DNA from: Bacteroidales bacterium
GTDB lineage: Bacteria > Bacteroidota > Bacteroidia > Bacteroidales > VadinHA17
Direction of reading: 5' to 3'
NCBI GenBank assembly: GCA_007132995.1
Contig: SLNP01000114.1
Span: 1 to 32,643 of the forward strand
DNA: 32,643 bases
Numbering within the stretch: the first letter of the stretch is position 1; each line of letters begins with the position of its first letter. The notes beneath the pieces were generated by a model. It ran no database searches, was not told the origin of the DNA, and saw only the letters and a program-made list of their open reading frames with translations. Of this stretch, positions 8,672 to 19,400 are shown piece by piece. A program made the position numbers and the translations under genes.

Positions 8672-9193
8672 ATGTTACTTCTGAAGACTGCAGTAATATT
8701 GATCTCTTCACTTCTGTACCATCCGGTGCATGTCTCTCTCGCCTCGGTCGATTACCACAAGGAGAGAGGTGAGTTTAAGTTCTTTGTTAAGCTCTTTACC
8801 CATGATATGGAGGATGATTGCAGGCTGCTCTACAATGACTGGGAGATGGAGATTTTCAACGAGCAGTGGGTGCCGGATACATTAGTTGTAAGTAACTATA
8901 TAGTAAGCCGTTTTGAGCTGGTGGTGAATGGTGAGTCGCTGCAGGGCAAGATAACCTCTCTTGACTGTAATGAAGATGAGGTGAGAATAAATATGCTTTT
9001 CCCTTTTGAGGGTGAAGTGTCAGAGGTGGTTATTGTTAACAGATTTATGACAGAACTTTTTGAAGATCAGGCAAATTTTCTGATATTCAAATCGGGTAGC
9101 TATGAGGAGGGTGTTATGTTCGACCCATGTATTACAGAGCATGTAATAAAGCTCCCGGATCGGAGTTTTGAAAGTAGAGAGGTTTCCAGATGA
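8672..9193 (+). CDS. DUF6702-type exported protein
   Basis: This 173-residue protein has an N-terminal hydrophobic segment (about residues 1-18), followed directly by HPVHVSLASVDYHKE. That HPxHVS motif at the mature N-terminus is typical of the small periplasmic or envelope proteins classed as DUF6702 in Bacteroidota, whose function is unknown. The rest is predicted mainly beta strand, with no enzyme motif that I recognise. Its TGA overlaps the ATG of the next gene (ATGA at 9190-9193), implying translational coupling with the T9SS-exported protein. The family assignment rests on memory of the motif. Confidence 0.75.
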   Translation: MLLLKTAVILISSLLYHPVHVSLASVDYHKERGEFKFFVKLFTHDMEDDCRLLYNDWEMEIFNEQWVPDTLVVSNYIVSRFELVVNGESLQGKITSLDCNEDEVRINMLFPFEGEVSEVVIVNRFMTELFEDQANFLIFKSGSYEEGVMFDPCITEHVIKLPDRSFESREVSR

Positions 9194-11817
9194 GGTGCAG
9201 ACTGCTTATATCTGTTTTAGCTATGGCGATGCTTCTGACGCCGGAGCTACTGGCCACCCATAACAGGGCCGGAGAGATAACCTACCGCCAGGTATCGGAA
9301 CTCACCTTTGAGGTTACCATTACCACCTTCACCTATGTACTTAGCCTGGCCGACCGCCCAAGGCTTATGGTTAACTGGGGCGATGGTAACAGCAGCTTTG
9401 CCAATCGTATAAGTATGGTCAATCTGCCAAACTTCTACAGGAAAAATACTTATGTGACCACCCATACCTATCCGGGCCCCGGTGTGTACCGTATTGTTGT
9501 ACAGGATCCGAATCGTAACTACGGTGTTGCCAACATTCCCAATTCGGTTAATGTTGTCTTCTCTATCCAGAGCACCCTCACCATCAATCCTGCACTCGGA
9601 TTCAATTCGACACCGGTACTCCTGAATCCACCCTACGACAAGGCTGCCGTGGGTCACAGATTTGTACACAACCCTGCCGCATTTGATCCGGACGGCGATT
9701 CTCTCTCATACAAGCTTGCAGTATGCACCAGAGAGGATGGGCTGCCGATTGAGAACTACACTTTTCCCCCTGCATCGGATACCCTCTATGTTGATCCGGT
9801 TAGCGGAGATCTTGTATGGGACTCTCCTGTAGCTGTTGGTGTCTATAATGTTGCAATGGAGATTGAGGAGTGGCGTAACGGTGTTAAAATAGGGTCGGTT
9901 ATTCGTGATATGCAGATAGATGTCTTCGATACAGACAACAACCCCCCGGTTAACGACCCTCTGCAAGACTACTGTGTGGAACCGGGCGATACCGTCGACT
10001 TCTTTTTCATATCGAACGACCCCGATGATGATATGATTCACCAGTCTGCCACATCCGGTCTATTTGATCTGAGTGAATCTCCTGCCAGTTTTGAAAGACT
10101 TGATTCGATACCGGGTCGTTCTATATCGCGTTTTACCTGGATACCTGATCATGAGTCGGTACGGCAACAGCCATACTCGGTGCTGTTTAAGTCGGAAGAC
10201 CGTGATGCGGAGTTTCCCCTTGCCGACCTCACCAATATGACCATAAAGGTGCTTGGCCCCTCTCCTGTTATCACATCTGCATCGCCCGAAGGTTCAGTGA
10301 TAAGGCTTCTGTGGGAGCCATATGATACCGATATCATATCGGGATATGCTATCTACAGGCGAGAGGGGGCGTCAGGGTTTATTCCCGACAGCTGTACAAA
10401 CGGACTCCCCTTTGAGACAGGTTTCGAGAGGGTAGGGTATGCCGACGGAGCTGCAACATTGGAGTTTGCAGATAATAACAACGGAGCCGGCCTTGAGTTC
10501 GGGGTCGATTATACATACAGAATAGTGGCTGTATATCCGAATGGTACAGAGAGTAAAGCTTCAAACGAGATGACATCTTCTCTTGTTACGGGGGTGCCCC
10601 ACATGAGAAATGTTACTGTCAGAACCAGCGACGAGGTTAACGGATCTATCTTTGTTGCATGGAAAAGGCCCGCAAGGCTCGATACCATTCCCGAAGCTAC
10701 CGGCCCATGGGAGTACAGGGTGTATCGTGCCGATGGTATTGGTGGAACCGAATACGAGTTGCTCGAGATAATCCCAACCATAGATTTGAACGACACTATA
10801 TTTCTTGATACTCTGCTCAATACCGTTGCCAGAGGATATACATACAAGGTGGAGCTCTATAATGATGGTGATGATAACAGGTTTCTTATTGGTGACCCCG
10901 GTGTTGCATCTTCTCTTTTTTTAAGAGCCTTGCCGGGCGACAGGAGGATGCGGCTGGAGATAGACCGGTCGGTACCCTGGGTAAATACGCGGTACGATAT
11001 CTTCAGGTACAACAGCACAACGATGGAGTTTGACTCGGTTGGATCTACTGCCACCACAAGCTATATCGATACCGGACTGGTCAATGAGACGGAGTACTGT
11101 TACTTTGTCAGATCGGAGGGTGGATACCAGAAGGAGGGGTTGCCACGAAACCTGATAAATTTCTCTCAGATAGCCTGCGACATAGCCATAGACAATGAGC
11201 CCCCTTGTGTACCGGAAATATCGGTATATTCAGAATGTGACAGTCTCTATAACCACATCTCATGGACCCTTGCCGACCAGGAGTGCTACGAGGATGTAGC
11301 CGGCTACAGGCTCTACTATAAAGCCACCTATCAGGATCAGCTCTCTCTCCTTGAGGAGATAAACGACAGGGATATATTCAGCTACAAGCACTATCCGGGC
11401 GAACATGTAGCCGGCTGTTACTCTATTCTGGCATTCGATGATGTCGGTAATGAGAGCGAAATGTCACTGATAGTGTGTGTAGATTCATGCGATTTCTACC
11501 AGATTCCCAACGCCTTTACGCCCAACGGTGATGGTATAAATGATATTCTGATAGCCAGAACATCATCTCTTGTTGAGAGGGTTAATTTCAGACTCTATAA
11601 CAGGCACGGTCAGCTCCTCTTTTCAACAGAAGATCCGAAAATTAACTGGGATGGCACCTACCGCGGAAGGGTGGTGTCGCCGGGAATATACTTCTATCAC
11701 TGTGATGTCTATGAGCGCAGAATAACAGGTGAGGAGTCTTTTCATATATCCGGCTTTGTTCATGTTATAACAGAGCCGGGAGCCAGGACAGGTCCCCCTG
11801 TAATAAGAGATGAGTGA
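9190..11817 (+). CDS. T9SS type B-sorted, multi-domain secreted protein
   Basis: This 875-residue protein has a signal peptide (hydrophobic residues 4-17, probable cleavage near LLA) and a PKD-like N-terminal part (VNWGDGNSS, HTYPGPGVYRI). Ig/cadherin-like stretches follow, marked by DPDGDSLSYKL and SNDPDDD, then fibronectin III-like repeats (for example ISGYAIYRREG and PWEYRVYRADG). The last 90 or so residues carry NAFTPNGDGINDIL, then LYNRHGQLLF, NWDGTYRG and SPGIYFYHCDVY. This is the gliding-motility-associated C-terminal domain (CHU_C, T9SS type B sorting signal). It should be exported through the outer membrane by the type IX system and held at the surface or released. No catalytic motif is visible, so an adhesin or surface-structure role is inferred. 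It is coupled to the DUF6702 gene and overlaps the next frame. Confidence 0.9.
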   Translation: MRCRLLISVLAMAMLLTPELLATHNRAGEITYRQVSELTFEVTITTFTYVLSLADRPRLMVNWGDGNSSFANRISMVNLPNFYRKNTYVTTHTYPGPGVYRIVVQDPNRNYGVANIPNSVNVVFSIQSTLTINPALGFNSTPVLLNPPYDKAAVGHRFVHNPAAFDPDGDSLSYKLAVCTREDGLPIENYTFPPASDTLYVDPVSGDLVWDSPVAVGVYNVAMEIEEWRNGVKIGSVIRDMQIDVFDTDNNPPVNDPLQDYCVEPGDTVDFFFISNDPDDDMIHQSATSGLFDLSESPASFERLDSIPGRSISRFTWIPDHESVRQQPYSVLFKSEDRDAEFPLADLTNMTIKVLGPSPVITSASPEGSVIRLLWEPYDTDIISGYAIYRREGASGFIPDSCTNGLPFETGFERVGYADGAATLEFADNNNGAGLEFGVDYTYRIVAVYPNGTESKASNEMTSSLVTGVPHMRNVTVRTSDEVNGSIFVAWKRPARLDTIPEATGPWEYRVYRADGIGGTEYELLEIIPTIDLNDTIFLDTLLNTVARGYTYKVELYNDGDDNRFLIGDPGVASSLFLRALPGDRRMRLEIDRSVPWVNTRYDIFRYNSTTMEFDSVGSTATTSYIDTGLVNETEYCYFVRSEGGYQKEGLPRNLINFSQIACDIAIDNEPPCVPEISVYSECDSLYNHISWTLADQECYEDVAGYRLYYKATYQDQLSLLEEINDRDIFSYKHYPGEHVAGCYSILAFDDVGNESEMSLIVCVDSCDFYQIPNAFTPNGDGINDILIARTSSLVERVNFRLYNRHGQLLFSTEDPKINWDGTYRGRVVSPGIYFYHCDVYERRITGEESFHISGFVHVITEPGARTGPPVIRDE

Positions 11818-11833
11818 ACTTTTTATTATAGCC

Positions 11834-13042
11834 ATGAAGAGAGTTGCACTTTTACTATTGTCTCTCATACTTCTTCTCCCGGTTTGCGGGGCACAGAGCA
11901 CACTATACGATCTGTTGGTGAAGTCATCTGCACTTATTGACAGCGGCTTGTCCCACAAGGCGTTGGAGGTTCTTGAGAGGGCTCCTGATAGCATGGAGGG
12001 TCACTCTCTCTCTGCTGCCAGGGGTGAGGTTTACAGTAGTATGGGCCGTTACGATCAGGCATACTCTGCCTTTAAGCGGGCCGATAGCATAATGGAAGGC
12101 TCCGGGTCATACGGACTTGCGCGCATAAATGCACTGCAGGGGAACCCCGCCGCTGCTGTTAATTACCTTGAGCAGAGCCTCCGTTCTCCTTTCAGACTCT
12201 CCGAAAGGGCTATAATGGGCGATAAGGCCTTTACTTCAATATATGGTACTCCTGAGTGGAGATCTTTCTGGCGTGAAGAGAGATACTCGCCCGGGGAGCA
12301 GCTGCTGGAAGAGGTGAAGTATCTTACCCGCGATGGATTTACCGATGAGGCCGACAGGCTTCTTGCCCCCTACGGAGAGAGAGTTGCCTATAGCCCCGAT
12401 ATTGCCCATGCTTTCGCTATAACAGCCTATCTGCGTGGCGAGTACCAGAGGGCTATTGATCTGCTTACCCCGATTTCCCGGCAACGGGGTGAGGGAGGCA
12501 CTATTGAGATTCTGCTTGCCGATTCATATGCCGCTACCGGTAATAACGGAAGGGCCATAGCTATATACTCTTCACTTATTGAGGAGGCCCTGCCCGACGC
12601 ATCGCTGCTTATCAAGAGAGCAGAATCTTATCATAAGAGCGGAAGGGATGCAAGGGCACTGGAAGATATTGACAGATATCTCACCTTTTACCCCGGCGAT
12701 AGCAGAGCTCTTACCACGGCAGCCCGGCTTCTGATAGCCTCTGGCGACAGAACCGGTGCCCTCAGGTATCTCAACAGGGAGATTGAGAACAATCCCGGAA
12801 GCCGGAAGGGGTATTTGATGAGGGGCGATATCTGGATTAGCAGCTCTATGTGGCAAAATGCGGTAGAGGATCTCTCTATGGCACTCGATCTTGACCCTTA
12901 TGATGGCGAGGCATACCTTAAGAAGGGTGTCGCACTGCTGGCACTGGGCAGAATTGATGATGCCTGTCATGATTTCAATATGGCCCTTATGTATGGTAAC
13001 AGCAGCGCCCGCCGCTATATTACCAATAACTGCCGCAGGTGA
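11834..13042 (+). CDS. Exported tetratricopeptide-repeat protein
   Basis: This 402-residue protein starts with a clear signal peptide (MKRVALLLLSLILLLPVCGAQ). I chose this ATG over the in-frame one at 11810 because it gives a standard lysine-arginine n-region and hydrophobic core. The body consists of TPR-like helical pairs throughout. The best are near the C-terminus: ALEDIDRYLTFYPGDSRAL, GYLMRGDIWISSSMWQNAV and DPYDGEAYLKKGVALLALGR. Its upstream neighbour is the T9SS-exported protein, with which it nearly overlaps, so it may act as a periplasmic partner in export or assembly (inference). No enzymatic domain is seen. A very strong hairpin lies downstream. Confidence 0.88.
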   Translation: MKRVALLLLSLILLLPVCGAQSTLYDLLVKSSALIDSGLSHKALEVLERAPDSMEGHSLSAARGEVYSSMGRYDQAYSAFKRADSIMEGSGSYGLARINALQGNPAAAVNYLEQSLRSPFRLSERAIMGDKAFTSIYGTPEWRSFWREERYSPGEQLLEEVKYLTRDGFTDEADRLLAPYGERVAYSPDIAHAFAITAYLRGEYQRAIDLLTPISRQRGEGGTIEILLADSYAATGNNGRAIAIYSSLIEEALPDASLLIKRAESYHKSGRDARALEDIDRYLTFYPGDSRALTTAARLLIASGDRTGALRYLNREIENNPGSRKGYLMRGDIWISSSMWQNAVEDLSMALDLDPYDGEAYLKKGVALLALGRIDDACHDFNMALMYGNSSARRYITNNCRR

Positions 13043-13135
13043 TAGGCCCACCACCTGAATTCCATATGAAACATCTCCGGTATCAAAGAGCCATCTGGCC
13101 TATGAATGGTCTTATGCCCCTATTTCATAATGGTG

Positions 13136-13179
13136 CGGCCGGCATCTGCTGCCCCCCCGGGGGGGGAGCCTGCCGGCCG
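13136..13179. terminator. G/C-rich hairpin between convergent genes
   Basis: CGGCCGGCA (13136-13144) is the exact reverse complement of TGCCGGCCG (13171-13179). Inside this stem, seven C (13152-13158) abut eight G (13159-13166), forming a second self-complementary block. The structure lies between the stop codons of the TPR gene and the protease gene, where a bidirectional terminator is expected. It lacks a T run on either strand, so intrinsic termination is uncertain. Confidence 0.45.
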
Positions 13180-13225
13180 AAACCATATGTCTGCAACTCC
13201 CTCTGTGGAGATAATGATATAATGC

Positions 13226-16200
13226 CTACCGGTTCTCCGCTTCAGAGAGCTCCTCAAGAAGTATCTCTATAGCCTTGCTCAGCTGCGGATCGCGACCGCT
13301 TACCTTATCATGAAAGTCGGTTCTTATGTAGATGTCGGGAGCCACTCCTGTCCATTCAAGATTCTCTCCATCGAGAGTGTAGGTACCCCAGGCCGGAAGT
13401 CGTGACGATGAACCATCAACAAAGCTTTTGCTGCTGGTGAATATTATCCACCTGTATGTTTCGGTTCCCACTATTGTTCCGATGCCAAGCTCCTTAAGAC
13501 CTGCCGTTGTCATCTCCGCATCACTGAGGCTCTGCTCATTTATAAGAATGACCATCGGCTTGGCCGCCGGGGCAAAGTGCGGCTGGGGAGACATCTGGCC
13601 GTCCCTGAAGCGCCACTCAAGATATGGCTTCCTGGTAAGGAAATTTATTACATCATCATGTACATTACCACCTGTGTTATAGCGCAGATCGAGTATAAGG
13701 GCGTCTCTCTCAACAGCCTCCGATGTCATCTCTATCAGGAAGTTATTAAGGCTTCCGGCGCCCATGTTTTTCATGTGAACATAGGCTATCCGCTTATCAC
13801 TTTGCCTGTCAACCTCCGACTGGTTGCCTGCTATCCATTCATCATAAAGGAGGGTGTTAATGGCCCCGGATGATACCGGCCTTAATCTGGCCTCTTCCCT
13901 TTCACCATCTCTTTCAAATACGAGCATCAACTCCTGTTGCATAACGGGGAAGGTGAAGTAGTAGTCTCTGCTTACACTCTCGTCTACCTCATGTCCGTTG
14001 ACGGCTACCAGACGGTCTCCGGCCCTCACATCAACCGAAATGTTGTCTGCCGGCGAGTTCTTCACTATACGATCGACGACATAGGGGTTGTTGTTGTCGA
14101 ATATTATACCGGTTCCGACGGTAATGGTGTTGTCATCGACAGACTCTTCGCTACCCCTTGATGAGAAGCCCATATGAGAGCTGTTCAATTCGCCGAACAT
14201 GTCATTCATTACAGAGCGGAGGTGGGCACGCGTCTTTATATGGGGGAGATATTGGGCATATCTGTCTCTCATTGCTTCCCAGTCTACGCCGTGCATATCT
14301 TCATCATAAAAATTCTCTGCCAGAACAGTCCATCCCTCATAGAACATCTGGCGGAACTCCTTCCTGATATCTTTGGTAAAGGTGTAAGAGATATCTATTC
14401 TCTGTGATGTGTTCTGGTTAAGATTGAGTTTGAATATATTTCCACCTGACAATATATAGTGATCCCTTCCTGCCGACACTATTCTGCCACCTGTAACCCC
14501 TCTTATCTCTTCCAGGCGATTGCTTTCAAAAGGGCTGATTGTCAGCTTGTACAGCCCTGCTCTCCCCTCATGTGTCGACCTGAACAGTACAGTTTTAAGT
14601 GTGTCGCGCTGAATTACATAAGGATTGCTCTGTGATGCACCTATACCATGTACAAGCTGCCACCTGAATAGCATATCCTCTGTATCAATAACAACCCTGT
14701 TGTCTCTTTTGGGCCATGCCTCAGGAGAGAATATGGCATCGAATGCCTGTGACCGAAGCGGATCGGGGAATCTTTGCAGCGGAACCCTGTAGAGCCTGCT
14801 GGCTGTACCCCCTCTTGGATAGGATGGCCGTGTCCTGTCGGTTGTGAAATATATATATCTTCCGTCGGGCGACCAGAATGGGCTGTTCTCAGTGAGATAG
14901 GTGCCTGTTATGGCGGTCACCTCGCCGGTCTCAATCTCACACACCAGTATGTCGGACTCAAAGTTCCTGAAGGCTGTAAAGGCAATAAACCTGTTGTCGG
15001 GAGAAAAAACAGGCTGTGAACCTCTGAACCAGAACTCATCATTGGCAATGGTCTTTACCGACAGCTCTTCCAGATCGACCAGATTGAGGTCTCTGGTTCC
15101 CGAATAATAGACTGCCATTGTTCTGTCGCTGTTGTATCCAAGCATTCTGGCCGAGTTAGTAAAGCTTGTCAGTTGCTCTTCAGATTCCGATCCGTCTGCC
15201 TTGATAGTAAAGAGGTTGGGCCACCCGTTCCATGTTCTGGTAAAGAGGAGCCTCTCGCTATCTTTCAGCCATATAACCTCAAGAGCCCTCTCCATAGGAT
15301 CGGTCTCTATTCTCCTTATGAAATTACCTCCGATGTCTGATACAAAAAGTACACCCCTTGAGACAAATGCTATCTTCTTGTTGTCAGGAGAGATGTCGTA
15401 TGCAGTTATATTACCCTGTGTTCTGAACACCTTCTCTACAGGAATGGGGTCATTGTCGAAAAGTGATATTTCAATCTTGTTGCTGGTGTTGCTCCTGGTG
15501 TCGAAAAGATATAACTGATAGTCCATTGTAAAGACAACCTTGTCACCATTGGCACTTACCTGTGGTCTTCCTATAGAGCTTTCAAAAGAGGTGAGCCTCT
15601 CTCTGTTGCCTCTTCTGTAGCGGTACAGGTTATACTCTCCGTTATATTCGTCAGATGCGTAGTAGAGTATACCGTTAATATCGATTGTAGGCCAGAGATC
15701 TTTCCCCTCCCATCTGGTTATCTCTCTGTACTCATCTCTCTCTACATTATATGATAGTATGTCGGGGCTGTTATCGCCTCTGTATCTTTTGCGGTTGGCG
15801 CTGCGGAAGCTCTCGCCCGATTCGGTAAAGTAGTAGGTTCCGCTCTCCCTGTCCTGAACAACATGGTGTGCATTATTCCAGTAGTGGTTGCTGAAGAGTC
15901 TTACCGGGGTTCCTCCGTTAATTGATACCTTGTATGCTGAATAGCTGTTCATCCGACCCGATGTGAAGATTATATGCTCCGAATCCCAGCTCCATGAGTC
16001 GATAAAGTCTCCTGCCGAGTGCCATGTCAGCTGTCTTATCGGCCCGCCATTGCTGCTTACAATATAGATGTTAGTGCTTCCATCCTGACCGCCGTTAAAA
16101 GCTATCCACCTTCCATCGGGAGAGAATCGGGGATTGTTTTCCGAACCACTCATGGAGGTGATCTTCTTGGCCGTCCCTCCATCAGTAGGGGCTACCCATA

Positions 16201-16345
16201 TATTGTCCTGGTAGACAAAAGCTACCCTGTCTCCCTCCGGGGAGAGAGTAGGTGAAGTTAGAAACCACGCCTCTTCCTGCGCTGAAGAGGTGAACAGAAA
16301 CGCTGTAAAAAGAAGCGATAGTAATAGTAGGGATCTTTTCATCAT
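13226..16345 (-). CDS. Tricorn-like S41 family protease
   Basis: This 1039-residue protein has a signal peptide (MMKRSLLLLSLLFTAFLFTSSAQ), so it is periplasmic or otherwise extracytoplasmic. Residues about 25-620 contain repeated PD40/WD40-like beta-propeller blades with the typical SPDGRWIAF and SPDNRFIAF signatures. A PDZ-like domain follows (about 745-835, including VVDRIVKNSPADN and GDRLVAVNG). The S41 catalytic domain contains LILDLRYNTGG and NEQSLSDAEMT, in which S941 is the likely nucleophile. This order matches tricorn proteases, which degrade oligopeptides; the extracytoplasmic bacterial forms are poorly characterised. It is convergent with the TPR gene and lies about 100 bases downstream of the histidine kinase, with no obvious promoter in that gap. 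The ATG at 16345 or the one at 16342 could be used. Confidence 0.9.
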   Translation of the reverse strand: MMKRSLLLLSLLFTAFLFTSSAQEEAWFLTSPTLSPEGDRVAFVYQDNIWVAPTDGGTAKKITSMSGSENNPRFSPDGRWIAFNGGQDGSTNIYIVSSNGGPIRQLTWHSAGDFIDSWSWDSEHIIFTSGRMNSYSAYKVSINGGTPVRLFSNHYWNNAHHVVQDRESGTYYFTESGESFRSANRKRYRGDNSPDILSYNVERDEYREITRWEGKDLWPTIDINGILYYASDEYNGEYNLYRYRRGNRERLTSFESSIGRPQVSANGDKVVFTMDYQLYLFDTRSNTSNKIEISLFDNDPIPVEKVFRTQGNITAYDISPDNKKIAFVSRGVLFVSDIGGNFIRRIETDPMERALEVIWLKDSERLLFTRTWNGWPNLFTIKADGSESEEQLTSFTNSARMLGYNSDRTMAVYYSGTRDLNLVDLEELSVKTIANDEFWFRGSQPVFSPDNRFIAFTAFRNFESDILVCEIETGEVTAITGTYLTENSPFWSPDGRYIYFTTDRTRPSYPRGGTASRLYRVPLQRFPDPLRSQAFDAIFSPEAWPKRDNRVVIDTEDMLFRWQLVHGIGASQSNPYVIQRDTLKTVLFRSTHEGRAGLYKLTISPFESNRLEEIRGVTGGRIVSAGRDHYILSGGNIFKLNLNQNTSQRIDISYTFTKDIRKEFRQMFYEGWTVLAENFYDEDMHGVDWEAMRDRYAQYLPHIKTRAHLRSVMNDMFGELNSSHMGFSSRGSEESVDDNTITVGTGIIFDNNNPYVVDRIVKNSPADNISVDVRAGDRLVAVNGHEVDESVSRDYYFTFPVMQQELMLVFERDGEREEARLRPVSSGAINTLLYDEWIAGNQSEVDRQSDKRIAYVHMKNMGAGSLNNFLIEMTSEAVERDALILDLRYNTGGNVHDDVINFLTRKPYLEWRFRDGQMSPQPHFAPAAKPMVILINEQSLSDAEMTTAGLKELGIGTIVGTETYRWIIFTSSKSFVDGSSSRLPAWGTYTLDGENLEWTGVAPDIYIRTDFHDKVSGRDPQLSKAIEILLEELSEAENR

Positions 16346-16445
16346 TCTAGGGTTTTAGACAGTAATATGATGTATGCTCTCTCTCTGATCTGCTAGCAGC
16401 AGTCCCGGGGGGTTTATAATATTTGTATAGCTAACCGGCAAACAG

Positions 16446-19400
16446 TCAATGATCTCTGTCGTGCAACAGGAGGCTGGCTATCTTGTTAAAAAGCTCATTG
16501 GGTTTAAAGGGTTTCAGAATAAAATCTTCAATATGAAGGTCTTCCATTTTAACCTGTTGGTCAGACATGATTCCGGCAGTAAGTGCCATTATAGGGGTCT
16601 CTCTCACTCTCTGGTGTTCTGATTCTCTCAGTCTTGTAATTGCTTCAATGCCATCCATAACCGGCATGTGAAGATCCATAAGGATGAGGTCGTAGCTCTC
16701 CTTTTCAGCCATCTCGGTCGCTATCAGGCCATTTTCAGCATGTGCCACCACTACACCCCATGATTCCAGGAATTTTCTTGCTACGAAAAAGTTGACTATG
16801 TTATCTTCGGCAACAAGCACCTTTTTACCCCTGAGAAGGGTCGCCGACTCATCCCTCTCTTCACTGCACTTCTTATCTGCTTCACCGGTAAGGGCGTATA
16901 AAACATTAAAGTAGAACTCAGATCCTTTTCCGGGCTCGCTCTTTACACCTATCTCGCCCCCCATAAGCTCAACCAGCTTTTTGGCAATGGCAAGCCCAAG
17001 TCCCGTGCCCCCATATTTTCTGGTGGTATCTTCGGTAGCCTGCGCGTAGCTTTCAAAAACCTTCGATTGCATGCTCTTAGCTATACCGATACCGGTATCC
17101 TTAACCCAATAGTCTATTGTAATGCTCTTCCCACTTCGTTCTCTCTCTTTTATGCCCAGGGTAATGTTGCCTTTGGGGGTGAATTTAATAGCATTGGAGA
17201 GCAGGTTCGATAAAACCTGGTTAAGCCGTACCGGATCACCGATAACCATATCATGTATGCCGGGATCTTTGATAAGGGTAAACTCAAGTTTTTTCTCCTT
17301 AACACGGAAAGAGTATGATCGCTGAATGTCGCTTATAAATTCATCATGATTAAATCTGGTCTTCTCAAGAACCAGTTTTCCCGATGACATCTTGTTGTAG
17401 TCCAGCACATCGTTTACAAGCGTTAGCAGGTGATTGCCTGAGAACCTGAGAGTTCTCAGGTACTCTTTCTGATCATCCCTCGGTTCGCTTCTGAGAAGCA
17501 GGTTGGTGACCCCTATAACCTCGTTCAACGGAGTTCTGATCTCGTGACTCATGGTAGACATAAACTGCTGTTTACCATGAGCCGCCTCTTCAGCCATTTT
17601 CCTGGCCTTTACAAGGCTGTCCAGAAGATTCTGCCTCTGAATGACAAGGGCCACCTGGGTGGCAATAAACTCGAGCCCCTGAAGATCTTCGGTGGTGAAC
17701 CTCTGTTCATCCTGATAGTCCTGCAGGCATATTACACCTATTACACCATCATCAGTTTTCAGAGGCACCCCCATCCATACCTGGCTGGTTGTACCTACAA
17801 GCTCAATCTCTCCGCTCTCTGCAAGATCAAGTATTTGAGACCTTTTCAACAGCAGCGACTTCCTGTTTCTTATCACCCAGCTTGTTAATGTCTTTTTTGC
17901 AGGCACTTCGGTGAAGCTGTCCTTCTCGTCAGAGAAGACCGGCAGCGAGAGGGTGTTGGATTCTGCATTGTAGAGAGCGATAAAGAAATTGTTGGTGTCC
18001 CATATCTTTCCGATCTCTGCCGATATCATCCTGTAGATATTATCAGGATCTGGCGATATAAGGGCATGGTTTGATATATTGTAGAGAACCTCCCGGAGAA
18101 GCTGTGACTTGCGGGTGGTGGTAATATCTCTGTAAATGCCGATATTGGCTACCGCTGACCCGCCTATTAGTACAGTTGATACAATCAGGTTAACATCTAT
18201 CTCTCTTCCCCGCTTGTCCTGCCTGACTGTGTGCGCTATATCGAGCAGGCAATCTCCCGCCTTGTGGTCAAACTCTTCTGCTTCATCGAAGAGGTTTTCC
18301 GGTACTATAAGCCGGTTAAGGACCTTACCCTCCATCTCAGCGGGGGTGAAACCGAAGAGTTCGGTAAACCTCCTGTTTATCTTCATTGTCTTGCCCTCGG
18401 GTGTGCATATTGCAATAGCTTCAGGTGCCGAATCGATAAGCCTTTCAAGAAAAGCCTTCTCTTTTGTGATCAGCTTTTCATACTCCTTCTGACGGCTGTT
18501 GTCTATAGCAACCCCGCGGTAACCTGCAGGCTCACCCCCTTCGAAGAAGGCGAAGGTGTGAGTAATAATGTGAACAGGAGTACCATCCTTTTTGTAAGCA
18601 ACATGCTCATTGTGAGTGCTCTGGTCCGGCCTGGTAAGGGTGCTGATATTATCGAATATGGAATCGCTGGCCTCCTGCCCGAAAAATTTGCTTATATGAA
18701 GACCCTCTTTCAGGTCATCCCTGTTATATCCAAAGAATGAGAGCCCCTGATCGTTGGCATATACTACCCTTCCACCTTTGTCTATCTCATAAACCATAAT
18801 AGGCAGCATATTGGCAAATCTTTCAAAGACCAGTCCCTGTTTAATATAAGAACTCTCCTTTACCCTGGAAATTTTTCCCGGTTCCCAGGTTACGACGATC
18901 TCTCCGCTCGACAGGGGGAAGGCAGTGTAGTATCCCTCAGAGTCGTCTCCGGCGGCCGAAACGGCGAGCTTGAAAGGCTCACCTGTTATATTTACATGTT
19001 TAAGTATTTCGGCCAGTTTTATTCTCCTTGCCAGAGGTGTCTCATCAAGATACTTCCCCTTAAGGTTCCTTTTGTCAACAAACTCTATTTCGCTCGCCTT
19101 AAAGTTGAAGTCGCTGATCACAAATCTGTTGTTGACAGGAATAAAGAGAGCGATGTAGTTGCTGATAGTGTTGAATACCTCTCTTATAACAGTGTCACCT
19201 TCACTTCCGGTGAGCCTTTTCTCCTCATCTCTTATTTCGTTGTAATAGGTGAGAAGGTAGGGCCTTGTCTCAAGGAAGATGGTGTCTGCCGAGAATAGAA
19301 ATCTCTTCTCAGTGCCATCTTTGGTGCGAAGTGTCACCTCTACATTCCTTACCTTATTAAACTTCGTTAATACCCTGATGAATTTATCACTCTGAATAAT

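Noticed and set aside
13039..13272. 77-codon plus-strand frame covering the convergent gap
   Set aside because: It spans the G/C hairpin and the antisense 3' end of the protease gene; composition (Pro/Gly/Cys) is dictated by the hairpin.
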